A DNA stretch of 64,000 nt from CAZCEC01 sp964497615 (GTDB lineage Bacteria; Chloroflexota; Anaerolineae; Anaerolineales; UBA6663). Position 1 is the first letter of the stretch. Each line of letters begins with the position of its first letter. The stretch lies in contig CAZCEC010000030.1 of assembly GCA_964497615.1 (NCBI GenBank), positions 10,062 through 74,061 of the forward strand, read 5' to 3'. Below, in pieces: positions 39,854 to 50,433 of this stretch. The notes beneath the pieces are model-generated. The model saw only the letters and a list, made by a program, of their open reading frames with translations, had not been told where the DNA came from and searched no databases. Made by a program: the position numbers and the translations under genes.

Positions 39854-41086
39854 ATGTCCAAACGCAAGTTAGCTGTTGTATCGTTGCTGGCGATCGCCAG
39901 CCTTTTGCTGGGCGCCTGCCAGCCCGCCGGCTCCGGCGCGCCCGAAGACGAGTTGGGCGTCATCACCATCCCGCCCGGCGAGCCCATCCACATCGCCTAT
40001 TGGGGCGTGCTCTCCGGCGCCGATGCCACCCTGGGTGAAGACTCCAAGCGCGGCGTCGAGATCGCCATCGACGACAAGGGCGGCCAGCTCCTAGGCCGCA
40101 ATATCAGCCTGACCACGGAAGACGGCCAGTGCACGCCCGAAGGCGGCGCCACCGCTGCCCAGAAGATGGCGGCCGATACCACCCTGGTGGCCCTCATCGG
40201 CTCGGCCTGCTCCGATGAGACCGTGGGCGGCATCGCTGCCCTCACGAACGCCGGCCTGACCACCATCTCGCCCTCGAACACCCGCCCGTCCCTCACCGAT
40301 CCCGGCCGCGGCGCGGAGTTCGCTGGTTATCTGCGCACCGCCCACAGCGATGCCTTCCAGGGCAAGGCCGTGGCCGAGTTTGTCTACAATGAACTGGGTC
40401 TGCGCAACGCCGCCACCATCCACGACGGCAGCGCCTATGCCGAGGCCCTCCAGCAAGTGTTCGCCGACGAGTTCACCGCCCTGGGCGGCACCATCACCAT
40501 CCAGGAAGCCGTGTCCAAGGGCCAGACCGACATGGGCCCGGTGCTCACCCGTGTGGCGGCCACCAACCCCGAAGTGATCTACTTCCCGATCTTCGTGGCC
40601 GAAGGCGGCTTCATCGCCGCCCAGGCGCACGATACCTCCGGTCTGGAGAACGTGGTTCTGATCGGCTCGGACGGCATGTTCTCGCCTGACTTCATTACCG
40701 CCGCCGGTCCGGCCGCCGAAGGCATGTACCTGTCCAGCCCGAACTTCTCCGCTTTCCAGGCCGGCTACGCCGACTTCGTCACCAAGCACGAGGCTAAGTA
40801 TGGCGGCGGCACCTTGAGCGCCTTCCATGCCCACGCCTACGATGCGGCCAACATCATCTTCGCCGCGATCGAAGAAGTTGCCGTCACCGGCTCCGATGGC
40901 ACCATCTACATCGGCAAGAAGGCCCTGCGCGACGCCATCTACGCCACGGCCAACTTCCAGGGCCTCACGGGCGTGCTCTCCTGCAGCGCCTCCGGCGACT
41001 GCGGCGCGCCCCTGATCGCCGTCTACCAGGTCACCGCCCGCGAAACCGGCGGCGAGTGGCCGCCTGCGGCGCCCGTCTGGCCGTAG
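39854..41086 (+). CDS. livK: Branched-chain amino acid ABC transporter substrate-binding lipoprotein
   Basis: This 410-residue extracytoplasmic receptor begins with a lipoprotein signal: basic N-terminus, hydrophobic core and lipobox L-L-G-A-C, with Cys22 as the lipidated residue. The rest is a type I periplasmic-binding fold (Peripla_BP_6): I-A-Y-W-G-V-L-S-G near 48, L-I-G-S-A-C-S-D-E near 112, and I-G-S-D-G-M-F near 275. It binds branched-chain or other aliphatic amino acids, amides or urea-like solutes. GGAGGAG precedes ATG 39854. It heads a complete livKHMGF set; a 14-bp hairpin after the stop should raise its level over the permeases. Confidence 0.92.
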   Translation: MSKRKLAVVSLLAIASLLLGACQPAGSGAPEDELGVITIPPGEPIHIAYWGVLSGADATLGEDSKRGVEIAIDDKGGQLLGRNISLTTEDGQCTPEGGATAAQKMAADTTLVALIGSACSDETVGGIAALTNAGLTTISPSNTRPSLTDPGRGAEFAGYLRTAHSDAFQGKAVAEFVYNELGLRNAATIHDGSAYAEALQQVFADEFTALGGTITIQEAVSKGQTDMGPVLTRVAATNPEVIYFPIFVAEGGFIAAQAHDTSGLENVVLIGSDGMFSPDFITAAGPAAEGMYLSSPNFSAFQAGYADFVTKHEAKYGGGTLSAFHAHAYDAANIIFAAIEEVAVTGSDGTIYIGKKALRDAIYATANFQGLTGVLSCSASGDCGAPLIAVYQVTARETGGEWPPAAPVWP

Positions 41087-41128
41087 ACCCTGTGTCCGGC
41101 AGCCTGGTCTGACCGGTCCGTCCTTCTG

Positions 41129-41160
41129 GTTGGGCCGGGCGCTCCGGCGCCCGGCCCAAC
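41129..41160 (+). terminator. Intra-operon 14-bp hairpin with UNCG-type loop (attenuator)
   Basis: GTTGGGCCGGGCGC (41129-41142) is exactly complementary to GCGCCCGGCCCAAC (41147-41160), closed by the tetraloop TCCG with a C-G pair. This is the very stable UNCG class. No T-run follows, so it probably causes partial termination or protects livK mRNA from 3' decay, as between binding-protein and permease genes of other ABC operons. Confidence 0.75.
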
Positions 41161-41185
41161 TGCCGCCTTGAGCCGGAGTGTGCGC

Positions 41186-42259
<1,074 letters not shown>

Positions 42260-42287
42260 CGGCGCGGTCCTGGCTAAGGCTCACGAT

Positions 42288-44000
42288 ATGAAAATCACCT
42301 GGACGGATGTGGTGCGCATGGGGTTGCTGGGCGGCGTGGTGGCCGTGTATCTCTGCCTGGCCGGCTTGGTGGGCATCTTCAGCGAGCGGGACGTCATCAC
42401 CGGCATCATCTCGCTCGGCCACACCCTGTTGGTGCTGACCGGTCTGGCCACCGGCGTGTTGGCCGCGCGCCGCGCGGCGCAGGGCGCCAGCAGCGCCATC
42501 GTGGCCGGCGCGGCGGCGGGGGCGATCATGGGCGGCATACTGACGCTCCTGGTCCTGGTCGGCCCGCTCATTAATCTGCGCGCCGTTTTCCCCAATGCCT
42601 CGCCCCTGCTGTATGGCCTGCTGACTTTTGAACTGGGCCCGGCCGGATTTTGGGTGCCCTTCCTGATGAGCGCGGCGTTGGGGGCGGCCGGCGGCCTGCT
42701 GGTGGTGCTGCCGTCCATCGTACGTGGGCCAGTCACCTGGACCCTGGCCTCATTGATCAGCCTGGGCCTGTTTGCCGGTCTGCTGCGCACGCCGATGCTG
42801 GGCTCGTTTCTGGCCCCGGTGGGCCGCTTCCTGTTTGGGGCCGCGGGCCTCACGGTGGCCGGGGCCATCATCTCGGCCGTGCTGGTGGGCGGCTGGTCGC
42901 TCTACTGGCACGTCAAGGGCGCCGCCAACCGGGAGCGCTGGGCGCGGCTGCCCACCGCTCAGCAGCGGACCGGCTTGCTCATTGGGGCCGTCATCGCCCT
43001 CGCCCTGGTGATTGCACTGCCGCACCTGCTCGGCCCCTTCGTGGCGCAAGTCGTCGCCCTGGTGGCCCTGTATGTGCTCATGGGGCTGGGCCTCAACATC
43101 ACGCTCGGCTTTGCGGGCCTGCTCGACCTGGGCTTCGTGGCCTTTTTCGCCGTCGGCGCCTATGTCGTCGGCCTGCTCACCTCCACCGCCGAGTTTGGCC
43201 TGGCCCAATGGTCGTTTTGGGCGGCGGTGCCGGTGGCGGTGGTGGCCGCCATGCTCTTTGGCGCCTTCCTGGGCCTGCCCATCTTGGGCATTCGCGGCGA
43301 CTACCTGGCCATTGCCACCCTCGGCTTTGGCGAGATCATCCGCATCCTGGCTGGCTCCGACCTGATGAAAGGCTGGCTGGGCGGCCCGCGCGGCATCCTC
43401 AACATCCCCAAGCCGATTGAGTTGCCGCCCACGCACCCCCTGGCCGGCCCTAACCAGATCTATTACATCGCCCTGATCTTTGCCGGCATCGTGGCCTTCG
43501 TGGCCGTGCGCCTGCGCGAGTCGCGCCTGGGCCGCACCTGGATGGCGGTGCGCGAAGACGAAGACGTGGCCGAAGCCCTGGGCGTCAACCTGGTGCAGAC
43601 CAAGCTGTTGGCCTACATGCTGGGTGCCGCCTTCGCCGGCCTTAGCGGCGCCGTCTTCGCCGGGCTGGTCGGCTCGATCTTCGCCAGCAGCATGCAGCTC
43701 CTCGTGTCCATCAATGTGGTGGCGCTCATCATCGTCGGCGGCATGGGCAGCATCCCCGGCGTCGTCGTCGGTGCAGTCTTCCTCATTGGTGTGCCAGAGT
43801 TGTTCCGCGAGTTCTCCGAGTACCGGTACTTGTTCTATGGCGCGGCCCTGATCGTGATGATGCTGCTGCGGCCGGAGGGCCTGCTGCCCTCCACCGTCAC
43901 CCAGCGCGAATTGCACCTTGGGCCGGAAGACGCGGAAGCTGAACCAGAACCCTCCGCCAACTCCGCCGGGGCCGGCGCTGGGCAGGCCGCAGGTTCATAA
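42288..44000 (+). CDS. livM: Branched-chain amino acid ABC transporter permease LivM with N-terminal extension
   Basis: The protein has 570 residues. The C-terminal half is classical LivM: L-N-I-T-L-G-F-A-G-L-L-D-L-G-F near 270-285, G-D-Y-L-A-I-A-T-L-G-F-G-E near 340, the coupling-loop V-R-E-D-E-D-V-A-E-A-L-G near 420, and G-G-M-G-S-I-P-G near 482. About 230 residues with six or so additional hydrophobic helices precede it, making it clearly longer than the usual 320-420 residues. The acidic, Ala-rich tail is also extra. It follows livH closely (28 nt). Confidence 0.9.
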   Translation: MKITWTDVVRMGLLGGVVAVYLCLAGLVGIFSERDVITGIISLGHTLLVLTGLATGVLAARRAAQGASSAIVAGAAAGAIMGGILTLLVLVGPLINLRAVFPNASPLLYGLLTFELGPAGFWVPFLMSAALGAAGGLLVVLPSIVRGPVTWTLASLISLGLFAGLLRTPMLGSFLAPVGRFLFGAAGLTVAGAIISAVLVGGWSLYWHVKGAANRERWARLPTAQQRTGLLIGAVIALALVIALPHLLGPFVAQVVALVALYVLMGLGLNITLGFAGLLDLGFVAFFAVGAYVVGLLTSTAEFGLAQWSFWAAVPVAVVAAMLFGAFLGLPILGIRGDYLAIATLGFGEIIRILAGSDLMKGWLGGPRGILNIPKPIELPPTHPLAGPNQIYYIALIFAGIVAFVAVRLRESRLGRTWMAVREDEDVAEALGVNLVQTKLLAYMLGAAFAGLSGAVFAGLVGSIFASSMQLLVSINVVALIIVGGMGSIPGVVVGAVFLIGVPELFREFSEYRYLFYGAALIVMMLLRPEGLLPSTVTQRELHLGPEDAEAEPEPSANSAGAGAGQAAGS

Positions 44001-44015
44001 GGCGCGGGAGGCAGC

Positions 44016-44843
44016 GTGGCGATTTTGCATGTCAATCAGGTGACGAAGCGCTTTGGCGGGCTCGTCGCCGTCAGCAAGCTCGACCTCGCCATCGAGCCGG
44101 GCGCGATCTATAGCGTCATCGGCCCCAACGGCGCGGGCAAGACGACCTTCTTCAATTGCATCACCGGCTTCTTCCCGGCCGACGAGGGCGAAATCCTGTT
44201 CAACGGCACGCCCATCCAGAGCCTGCGGCCCGACAAGGTGGCCCACCTGGGGATCTCCCGCACCTATCAAAATATTCGCCTGTTCCCGACCATGACGGCG
44301 CTGGAGAACATCATGGTGGGGCTCCACCACCACCTGCACGCCTCCTGGATTGGCGCGGTATTGAGCACCCCCCGCACGCGCAAGGAAGAGGAGTATGCGC
44401 ACGAGGAGGCCCGCCGCCTGCTGCGGTTTGTGAACCTGCGCGGCAAGGGTGACGTGCTGGCCCGCAACCTCCCCTACGGCGACCAACGCCGGCTGGAAGT
44501 CGCCCGCGCCCTGGCCACCAAGCCCAAGCTGCTGCTCCTGGACGAGCCGACCGCCGGCATGAACCCCCGCGAGTCGGTGGATATGATGCACTTTATCCGC
44601 CGGCTGCGTGACGAACTGGGCATCACCATCCTGCTCATCGAGCACCACATGCGCGTCGTCATGGGCATCTCCGAGCGCATCGCCGTGCTCGACTACGGCG
44701 AGAAGATCGCCGAGGGCACCCCGCATGAAATCCAAACCAATCCGCGCGTGATCGAAGCTTATCTTGGCCGGGGCAGCGCCGCCGAGCAGCATGGCCTGGT
44801 GGCCGGCGACCCGCCCGCCGCGGCCAGCCCGGCCGCCGCCTGA
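44016..44843 (+). CDS. livG: Branched-chain amino acid ABC transporter ATPase LivG
   Basis: This is a 275-residue ATPase with Walker A G-P-N-G-A-G-K-T near 34-41. The Q-loop region has R-T-Y-Q-N-I-R near 85, the family's insertion follows, and the signature-like L-P-Y-G-D-Q-R-R-L lies near 152. Walker B is L-L-L-L-D-E-P near 173 and the H-loop E-H-H near 210. The final A-Y-L-G and the preceding R-V-I-E are typical of LivG. The GTG start 44016 is preceded by GGGAGG. A short Ala/Pro tail is extra. Confidence 0.94.
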   Translation: MAILHVNQVTKRFGGLVAVSKLDLAIEPGAIYSVIGPNGAGKTTFFNCITGFFPADEGEILFNGTPIQSLRPDKVAHLGISRTYQNIRLFPTMTALENIMVGLHHHLHASWIGAVLSTPRTRKEEEYAHEEARRLLRFVNLRGKGDVLARNLPYGDQRRLEVARALATKPKLLLLDEPTAGMNPRESVDMMHFIRRLRDELGITILLIEHHMRVVMGISERIAVLDYGEKIAEGTPHEIQTNPRVIEAYLGRGSAAEQHGLVAGDPPAAASPAAA

Positions 44844-44869
44844 GCGGCCGCCCGCGGAGCACAGTCAGC

Positions 44870-45583
<714 letters not shown>

Positions 45584-45590
45584 TCGCGCC

Positions 45591-45770
45591 CCCGTCGCCG
45601 GGGCCTTGATGGCCTCGCCCACCCCCCGCCGCCGCCCCGTAGTCGGGGGCTCCGCGAAGCGCCCCCTTTGGGGGGTAATGGCCCCGCCCCCCTGCCGTCC
45701 CCCCCGTAGCCGGGGTCTTTACGACCCCGCCTGCCTCGCCGTAGCCGGGGCCTTCATGGCCTCGCCCACC
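45591..45770. repeat. Array of palindromic GC-rich repeats (REP-like)
   Basis: At least four degenerate units of 31-34 nt share the pattern CCGTAGCCGGGG-xxx-CCCCG or a close variant: 45591-45623, 45636-45666, 45702-45735 and 45738-45770. Each can fold into a hairpin whose arms covary (GGGGTC/GACCCC, GGGGGC/GCCCCC, GGGGCC/GGCCTC). They fill the gap between the convergent livF and beta-propeller genes and may act as bidirectional terminators. Confidence 0.75.
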
Positions 45771-45774
45771 GCCG

Positions 45775-48219
45775 CTAATTCCACAACGCCGCATAGCATG
45801 GCGCCCTGGTCAACTGGGTCACCGCCCCCGCCTCCGGCTCCGCCACCAGCACCAGCCCCTCCAGGCTACCCACCGCCAGCGTGTGCCCCTCCGGCGCCCA
45901 GGCCGCCTCGCCGCCCGCGCTGGGCAGATTGAGCACCTCGGCGCCCGTGGCCGTGTCGTACACTCGCGTACGGCGCGGCCAGTAGGGGTTCCACGTCATC
46001 ACCGATAGGTAGCGGCCGTCCGCTGAGAACTGTACCGGCGCTGGGTACGCCCGGTCGTCCGACAGCAGCAGCCTTTCGACCTGCCCGCTCTCAGCGGCCA
46101 CCAGCCAGATGGCAGAGGCGGCGCCCAGGATCGCACCCTCGCGCAGCGTCAGCGCCAGACGATCGCCGGCCGGTGACCATGTTAGTCCTAATACGTGGTA
46201 GCGACTCAGTGTTCCTAGCCGCAGCCTGTCGCTAGAATCCCAGTTGCCCGCGTCCCCGCGCACATTGAGGACGCGCACCCCTGCCACGCCAGCGTCGAGC
46301 TCAACCCACGCCAACTCGCTCCCATCCGGCGACCAGGCGGGGGCCTGGCCCTCGCCAATCCGCCTCAGCGTCCCGCCCAATGCTGGCATCAAATAGAGCC
46401 CGCCCTGGCGAGGGAACGCCTGCGCCGTCGCATCCGCCAGCACAACCGCCGCGGTGCTCCGGTCGGGCGACAAGGCATAGGCCAGCACGCCTGCTATCGC
46501 CGCCGGGCTTTGCTCCGGCCTGGCTACCTCGTAGAAGCGCAGGGCGAAGTCAGCCGCGTTGAACCGCCGCCGCAGCGCATCGTACGGCCACACCGTGTAG
46601 GCAACAATTCTGTCCGCGGCCCAGGTTGCACCGGCCAGGTAACCCTCAGCGTCCGGCAGCGCCGTCGCCTTACCCGTCAGCGCTTCGATCACGCTCAGGC
46701 GCCCCGCCAGCGAGGCCAGCAGGAAGTCGCCATCAGGCGACCAGGCCAGTGGACGCGCGTCCACCAGCCGGCCCACCAGCGCGTAGGGTGGGGCGTTCTG
46801 GCCGGGCGCCAGCACCGCCAGGCCGTCGCGGCAGCCCAGGGTCAGGGGTTGGTCGGCGGCCAGTGTAATAGGCGGCAGTGCCTGCGGCTCCAGCGCCGTC
46901 TGCACCCGCGCGGCGGCAGCCTCCGGCGAAGTCCCCAGCGCCCTGGCCGCCCAGGCAATCGGGTCTCGTTCCGTTGCCAGACCGGAGAACAAGCGGCCCG
47001 CCGTCTCCGGGTCTTCCCCGTCAAGCAGGCCGTTCACCAGGCCCAACGCCTGGCGTTGGGCCGCCTGGGTATAGTATGGGCCGAAGGGTCGCTCGGTGCT
47101 GACGAAGTTGAGGCGCCACAACTCGTCGGCGGAAAACACGGGCTGCCCCGGAGGCGCCTGCGCTACGGTGGGTGCTTCCAAACCCAATTCCGCGCCCAGC
47201 CTGGCCGCCAGCGCATACGGCAGCGCATTGTGGCGGCGGCCCACCGGCGATAGGTGCGCCGCCAGCCGCGCCAGCAGTTCCAGGCTGATGCCGCTGAGAT
47301 AAACGTGCTGGCTGGCCGCGTCGGCAGGCATGCCGGCGCTGTGCGGGGCGGGCAGCAGCGCCAGCAGGCTGCCCTCGAACGTGTCGCGGCGCGATAGGAG
47401 AATGGTGTACAGCCACGGCGTGGAAGGCTCCGGGGCAAAATGGTCGAAGCGGCTTAGCGGCGCGGTGTCATCCAGCAGGAAACGCAGGTCGAAGCGCAGC
47501 CCCGCCGGGCAGGACCAGCGGGCGCAGGCCGCCGCCAGGGTCGTGTCCAGGTCCGCGGCCAGCGCCAGCACCAGGGGCTCATCCGCGGTGTAGTACGCGG
47601 CCTCCAGGTAATACCCCCGCCACTGGGTAACGCTCCCGGCCGATAGCGCTGGCGGGGCTGTGCGCACCCAGGTCTCGCCGGCATAGTGGTAATACTGGGA
47701 GGTCACAAACACCGCCCGGCGGCCGTCGGGCGCATAGTAGGCGCGCGCCACATCGGCGCGGGCGGTGTTGGGGCTGGTGGACCGCACCGCGCGCACTTCC
47801 GCGGGCGCGGAGGCCGGCCACAGACCCGGCAGTGGCAGGGGCGCGGGCTGCATCGCCTCCGCCCGCTGGAGCTGAGTCTCAAGCCAGGCGGCGTCGGCGC
47901 TGCTGTACGCCAGGGCATCCAGGTTGCCCTTGAGGATCGCCTGCTCCTCGACCGCCACCGCGATGCTCAGATCATGCTCCAGTTGGCGGCGGTTCCAAAC
48001 GTTGGAGAGCGCCACCACCAGCAGCGCGATCATCAGCGGGCTGAGCGTCAGCAGCGCCACCCGCCAGTTGAGGTAGACGGCCACCCGGCCGGGGATAATA
48101 GTGGTTGGCCGCGGGGGCAGGCGCACCAGCGGCGCGGCGGCCGGCAGCGGCTCGCCCGCCTCCGGGGCGTAGGTGATGGTCCAATCAACGAGGTCGTCGG
48201 TGCGCGGTTTCTTGGCCAT
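45775..48219 (-). CDS. Membrane-anchored beta-propeller (TolB/WD40-like) protein
   Basis: This 814-residue protein has a cytoplasmic N-terminal stretch of about 55 residues and one membrane helix near 57-78 (L-S-P-L-M-I-A-L-L-V-V-A-L). A large extracytoplasmic part follows; its C-terminal half holds repeated W-S-P-D-G and F-S-A-D-G-R-Y-L motifs, hallmarks of TolB-like propeller blades. The middle region (about 100-460) has no recognised family. ATG 48219 (M-A-K-K-P-R) fits; the frame stays open further upstream only because it is antisense to the next gene. It may be a cell-surface sensor or scaffold, perhaps an orphan anti-sigma-like protein. Confidence 0.75.
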   Translation of the reverse strand: MAKKPRTDDLVDWTITYAPEAGEPLPAAAPLVRLPPRPTTIIPGRVAVYLNWRVALLTLSPLMIALLVVALSNVWNRRQLEHDLSIAVAVEEQAILKGNLDALAYSSADAAWLETQLQRAEAMQPAPLPLPGLWPASAPAEVRAVRSTSPNTARADVARAYYAPDGRRAVFVTSQYYHYAGETWVRTAPPALSAGSVTQWRGYYLEAAYYTADEPLVLALAADLDTTLAAACARWSCPAGLRFDLRFLLDDTAPLSRFDHFAPEPSTPWLYTILLSRRDTFEGSLLALLPAPHSAGMPADAASQHVYLSGISLELLARLAAHLSPVGRRHNALPYALAARLGAELGLEAPTVAQAPPGQPVFSADELWRLNFVSTERPFGPYYTQAAQRQALGLVNGLLDGEDPETAGRLFSGLATERDPIAWAARALGTSPEAAAARVQTALEPQALPPITLAADQPLTLGCRDGLAVLAPGQNAPPYALVGRLVDARPLAWSPDGDFLLASLAGRLSVIEALTGKATALPDAEGYLAGATWAADRIVAYTVWPYDALRRRFNAADFALRFYEVARPEQSPAAIAGVLAYALSPDRSTAAVVLADATAQAFPRQGGLYLMPALGGTLRRIGEGQAPAWSPDGSELAWVELDAGVAGVRVLNVRGDAGNWDSSDRLRLGTLSRYHVLGLTWSPAGDRLALTLREGAILGAASAIWLVAAESGQVERLLLSDDRAYPAPVQFSADGRYLSVMTWNPYWPRRTRVYDTATGAEVLNLPSAGGEAAWAPEGHTLAVGSLEGLVLVAEPEAGAVTQLTRAPCYAALWN

Positions 48220-48264
48220 GCGGTCGTGCGCTCGCGGCACATTGATTATAGCCTCCCGAGGCTG

Positions 48265-48273
48265 TGCTATAGT
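48265..48273 (+). promoter_or_regulatory. Extended -10 promoter for the cyclodeaminase gene
   Basis: TGC followed by TATAGT (48268-48273) is an extended -10 element, 13 nt before the ATG, so the transcript would be nearly leaderless. No good -35 is seen at 17 bp. The same TGCTATAGT occurs at 22171. Confidence 0.5.
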
Positions 48274-48285
48274 ACGCGCCCGGCC

Positions 48286-49263
48286 ATGAAATTGACTCTG
48301 CTCTCCGCCGCCGATCTGCGCGCCGCGCTGCCCATGCCCGCTGCCATCGCGGCCATGAAACTGGCCTTCGCGCAACTGTCCACCGGCCAGGCCATTGTGC
48401 CCCTGCGCGTGGCCCTGCCCGTCCCGCCGGTGGAAGGCACGTCTTTGTTCATGCCCGCCTTCTTGCCGGCCGCCGGTCTGGGGGCCAAGATCGTGTCGGT
48501 CTTCCCGCGCAACGCCCCCCTCGGCCGGCCCATGATCCACGGCCTGGTAGTGGTGCTGGACCCCGCCACCGGCGAGCCTACGGCCCTGTGCGACGGGACC
48601 TTCCTGACGGCCTGGCGCACCGGCGCGGGCGCGGGCGCGGCCACCGATCTCTTGGCTCGCCCCGACGCACGGGTGGGCGCGGTGTTGGGCGCGGGCGCGC
48701 AGGCGCGCACCCAGGCCATCGCTATTGATGCCGTGCGCCAGCTCGATACCATCCGCATCTACTCGCCCACCCTCGCCAATGTGCAGCGCCTCATCGCCGA
48801 GTTGCAGCCGGAGGTGCGCGCGCGTCTCGTGGCCGCCCTCAGCCCCGACGAAGCCGTGCGGGCCGCGGACATCATCTGTGCCGCCACGACCTCCGCCGCG
48901 CCCGTGTTTGATGGTCACACGCTCCGGCCCGGCGCGCACGTCAATGGGGTGGGGAGCTTTATGACCCACATGCAGGAGGTGGACGCCGAGACCGTGCGCC
49001 GCGCCCGCGTCTTCGTCGACTCGCGTGAAACTGCCCTGGCCGAAGCCGGCGATCTCGTCATCCCCATGCAGGCCGGCCTCACCCACCCCGACAATTGGAC
49101 CGAGTTGGGCGAAGTCGTTGCCGGCCTGCGGCCCGGCCGCCAATCGCCGGACGAGATCACCTTCTTCAAGTCCGTTGGCATAGCCGTGCAGGACGTCGCC
49201 GCCGCGGCGCGCGCGCTGGCCGAGGCGCAATCGCGCGGGCTGGGGCGCGTGGTAGAGCTGTAG
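48286..49263 (+). CDS. Ornithine cyclodeaminase/mu-crystallin family protein
   Basis: This is a 325-residue NAD(P)-binding protein of the OCD family. The N-terminal half has L-S-A-A-D-L-R-A-A-L-P-M near 5-16 and P-L-R-V-A-L near 42. The Rossmann motif V-L-G-A-G-A-Q-A near 128-135 is followed by A-D-I-I-C-A-A-T-T near 198. Substrates in the family include ornithine, alanine (dehydrogenase), lysine-derived imines and opines, so the exact reaction is open. It is 7 nt from the downstream flavin oxidase, suggesting a two-step amino- or imino-acid pathway. Confidence 0.88.
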   Translation: MKLTLLSAADLRAALPMPAAIAAMKLAFAQLSTGQAIVPLRVALPVPPVEGTSLFMPAFLPAAGLGAKIVSVFPRNAPLGRPMIHGLVVVLDPATGEPTALCDGTFLTAWRTGAGAGAATDLLARPDARVGAVLGAGAQARTQAIAIDAVRQLDTIRIYSPTLANVQRLIAELQPEVRARLVAALSPDEAVRAADIICAATTSAAPVFDGHTLRPGAHVNGVGSFMTHMQEVDAETVRRARVFVDSRETALAEAGDLVIPMQAGLTHPDNWTELGEVVAGLRPGRQSPDEITFFKSVGIAVQDVAAAARALAEAQSRGLGRVVEL

Positions 49264-49270
49264 GTGGAGC

Positions 49271-50428
49271 ATGACTGATCATCCTGCGACTGCATCTGTG
49301 GTCGTCGTCGGCGGCGGCGTGATGGGCGCCAGCACCGCCTACCACCTCGCCAAAGCCGGCGTGCGCGATGTGGTCCTGCTGGAGCGCGAGCGCTTCTTCG
49401 GCCTGGGCGCCACCGGCCGCTGCGCCGGCGGCATCCGCCACCAGTTCGCCACCGAGATCAACATCCGCCTGTCGCTGCTCAGCCTGCGGATGCTGGATGA
49501 GCTGGAAGCCGAGACCGGTCAGCCCGCCCTGGTGCGCAAGTGCGGCTATCTCTTCGTCCTCACTCGGCCAGAAGACGAGGCCGCCTTCCGGCGCAACGTG
49601 GCCTTGCAGCACTCCCTGGGCGTGCCCACCGAGTGGCTCACCGGCGACGAGGTGCGCCGCCGCCTGCCCGCCTGCGTTTTCCCCGATGCGCTGGCTGGCA
49701 CCTTCTACGCCCAGGACGGCCTGGCCGACCCCAACAGCGTCGTCATGGCCTACATCAACGCCGCCCGCCGCCTGGGCGTGGCCTGCCTCACCGAAACGGA
49801 CGTCACCGGCTTGGAGACGGCGGGCGGGCGCATCGCCGCCGTGATCACGGCGCTGGGGCGCATCGCCACGCCCGCGGTGGTAAATGCCGCTGGCCCCTGG
49901 AGCGCCCCTCTGGCCGCCCTGGCCGGCCTCGACCTGCCCGTGGTGCCGCTCCGCCGCCAATGGCTCACTACCACCCCGCTGCCCGAGCTTCCGCCCAACT
50001 TCCCCTTCGTGATTGACTTCGCGCAGAGCCTATACTTTCATCCCGAAGGCGAAGGTTTGCTCACCGGCATGTCCAACCCAAACGAGGCGGTGGGCTTCGA
50101 TCAATCGGTGGACCCGGAGTGGGAGTTGACGCACATGGAGGCCGCCGTGGAGCGCCTGCCGCTGCTGGAGCGCGCGGGCGTCGTCTCGCGCTGGGCTGGC
50201 CTGTACGAAGTGACGCCCGACGCGCACCCGATTCTGGGCGGCACGCCGGTGGAGGGCTTCTACCTCATCACCGGCTTCTCGGGGCATGGCTTCATGCACG
50301 GCCCCATCTGCGGCCAACTGCTGGCGGAGATCATCACCACCGGGCGCGCCGCCGCCCTGGATGTCACCGCCCTTCGGCTGAGCCGCTTCGCCGAAAATCA
50401 GCCCATCGTTGAATACAATGTGGTGTAG
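49271..50428 (+). CDS. DAO-family FAD-dependent oxidoreductase (sarcosine/glycine oxidase-like)
   Basis: This 385-residue protein has an N-terminal FAD motif V-V-V-G-G-G-V-M-G (GxGxxG) near 11-19, and the C-A-G-G-I-R-H-Q-F segment near 51-59 seen in sarcosine oxidase beta-type proteins. The C-terminal end holds T-P-D-A-H-P-I-L-G and G-F-S-G-H-G-F-M-H-G-P near 335-350, the flavin-binding part. It oxidises a secondary amine or D-amino acid. Its coupling to the cyclodeaminase gene suggests that both act on proline-like or imino-acid substrates. Confidence 0.9.
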   Translation: MTDHPATASVVVVGGGVMGASTAYHLAKAGVRDVVLLERERFFGLGATGRCAGGIRHQFATEINIRLSLLSLRMLDELEAETGQPALVRKCGYLFVLTRPEDEAAFRRNVALQHSLGVPTEWLTGDEVRRRLPACVFPDALAGTFYAQDGLADPNSVVMAYINAARRLGVACLTETDVTGLETAGGRIAAVITALGRIATPAVVNAAGPWSAPLAALAGLDLPVVPLRRQWLTTTPLPELPPNFPFVIDFAQSLYFHPEGEGLLTGMSNPNEAVGFDQSVDPEWELTHMEAAVERLPLLERAGVVSRWAGLYEVTPDAHPILGGTPVEGFYLITGFSGHGFMHGPICGQLLAEIITTGRAAALDVTALRLSRFAENQPIVEYNVV

Positions 50429-50433
50429 CTGCC

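Noticed and set aside
42750..43916. 388-codon minus-strand frame over livM
   Set aside because: Antisense shadow of the permease; the composition is biased and there is no start context.
48220..49272. N-terminal extension of the beta-propeller gene through the cyclodeaminase region
   Set aside because: This stretch is antisense to the ornithine cyclodeaminase gene and has no domain; a good start with membrane-protein layout lies at 48219.
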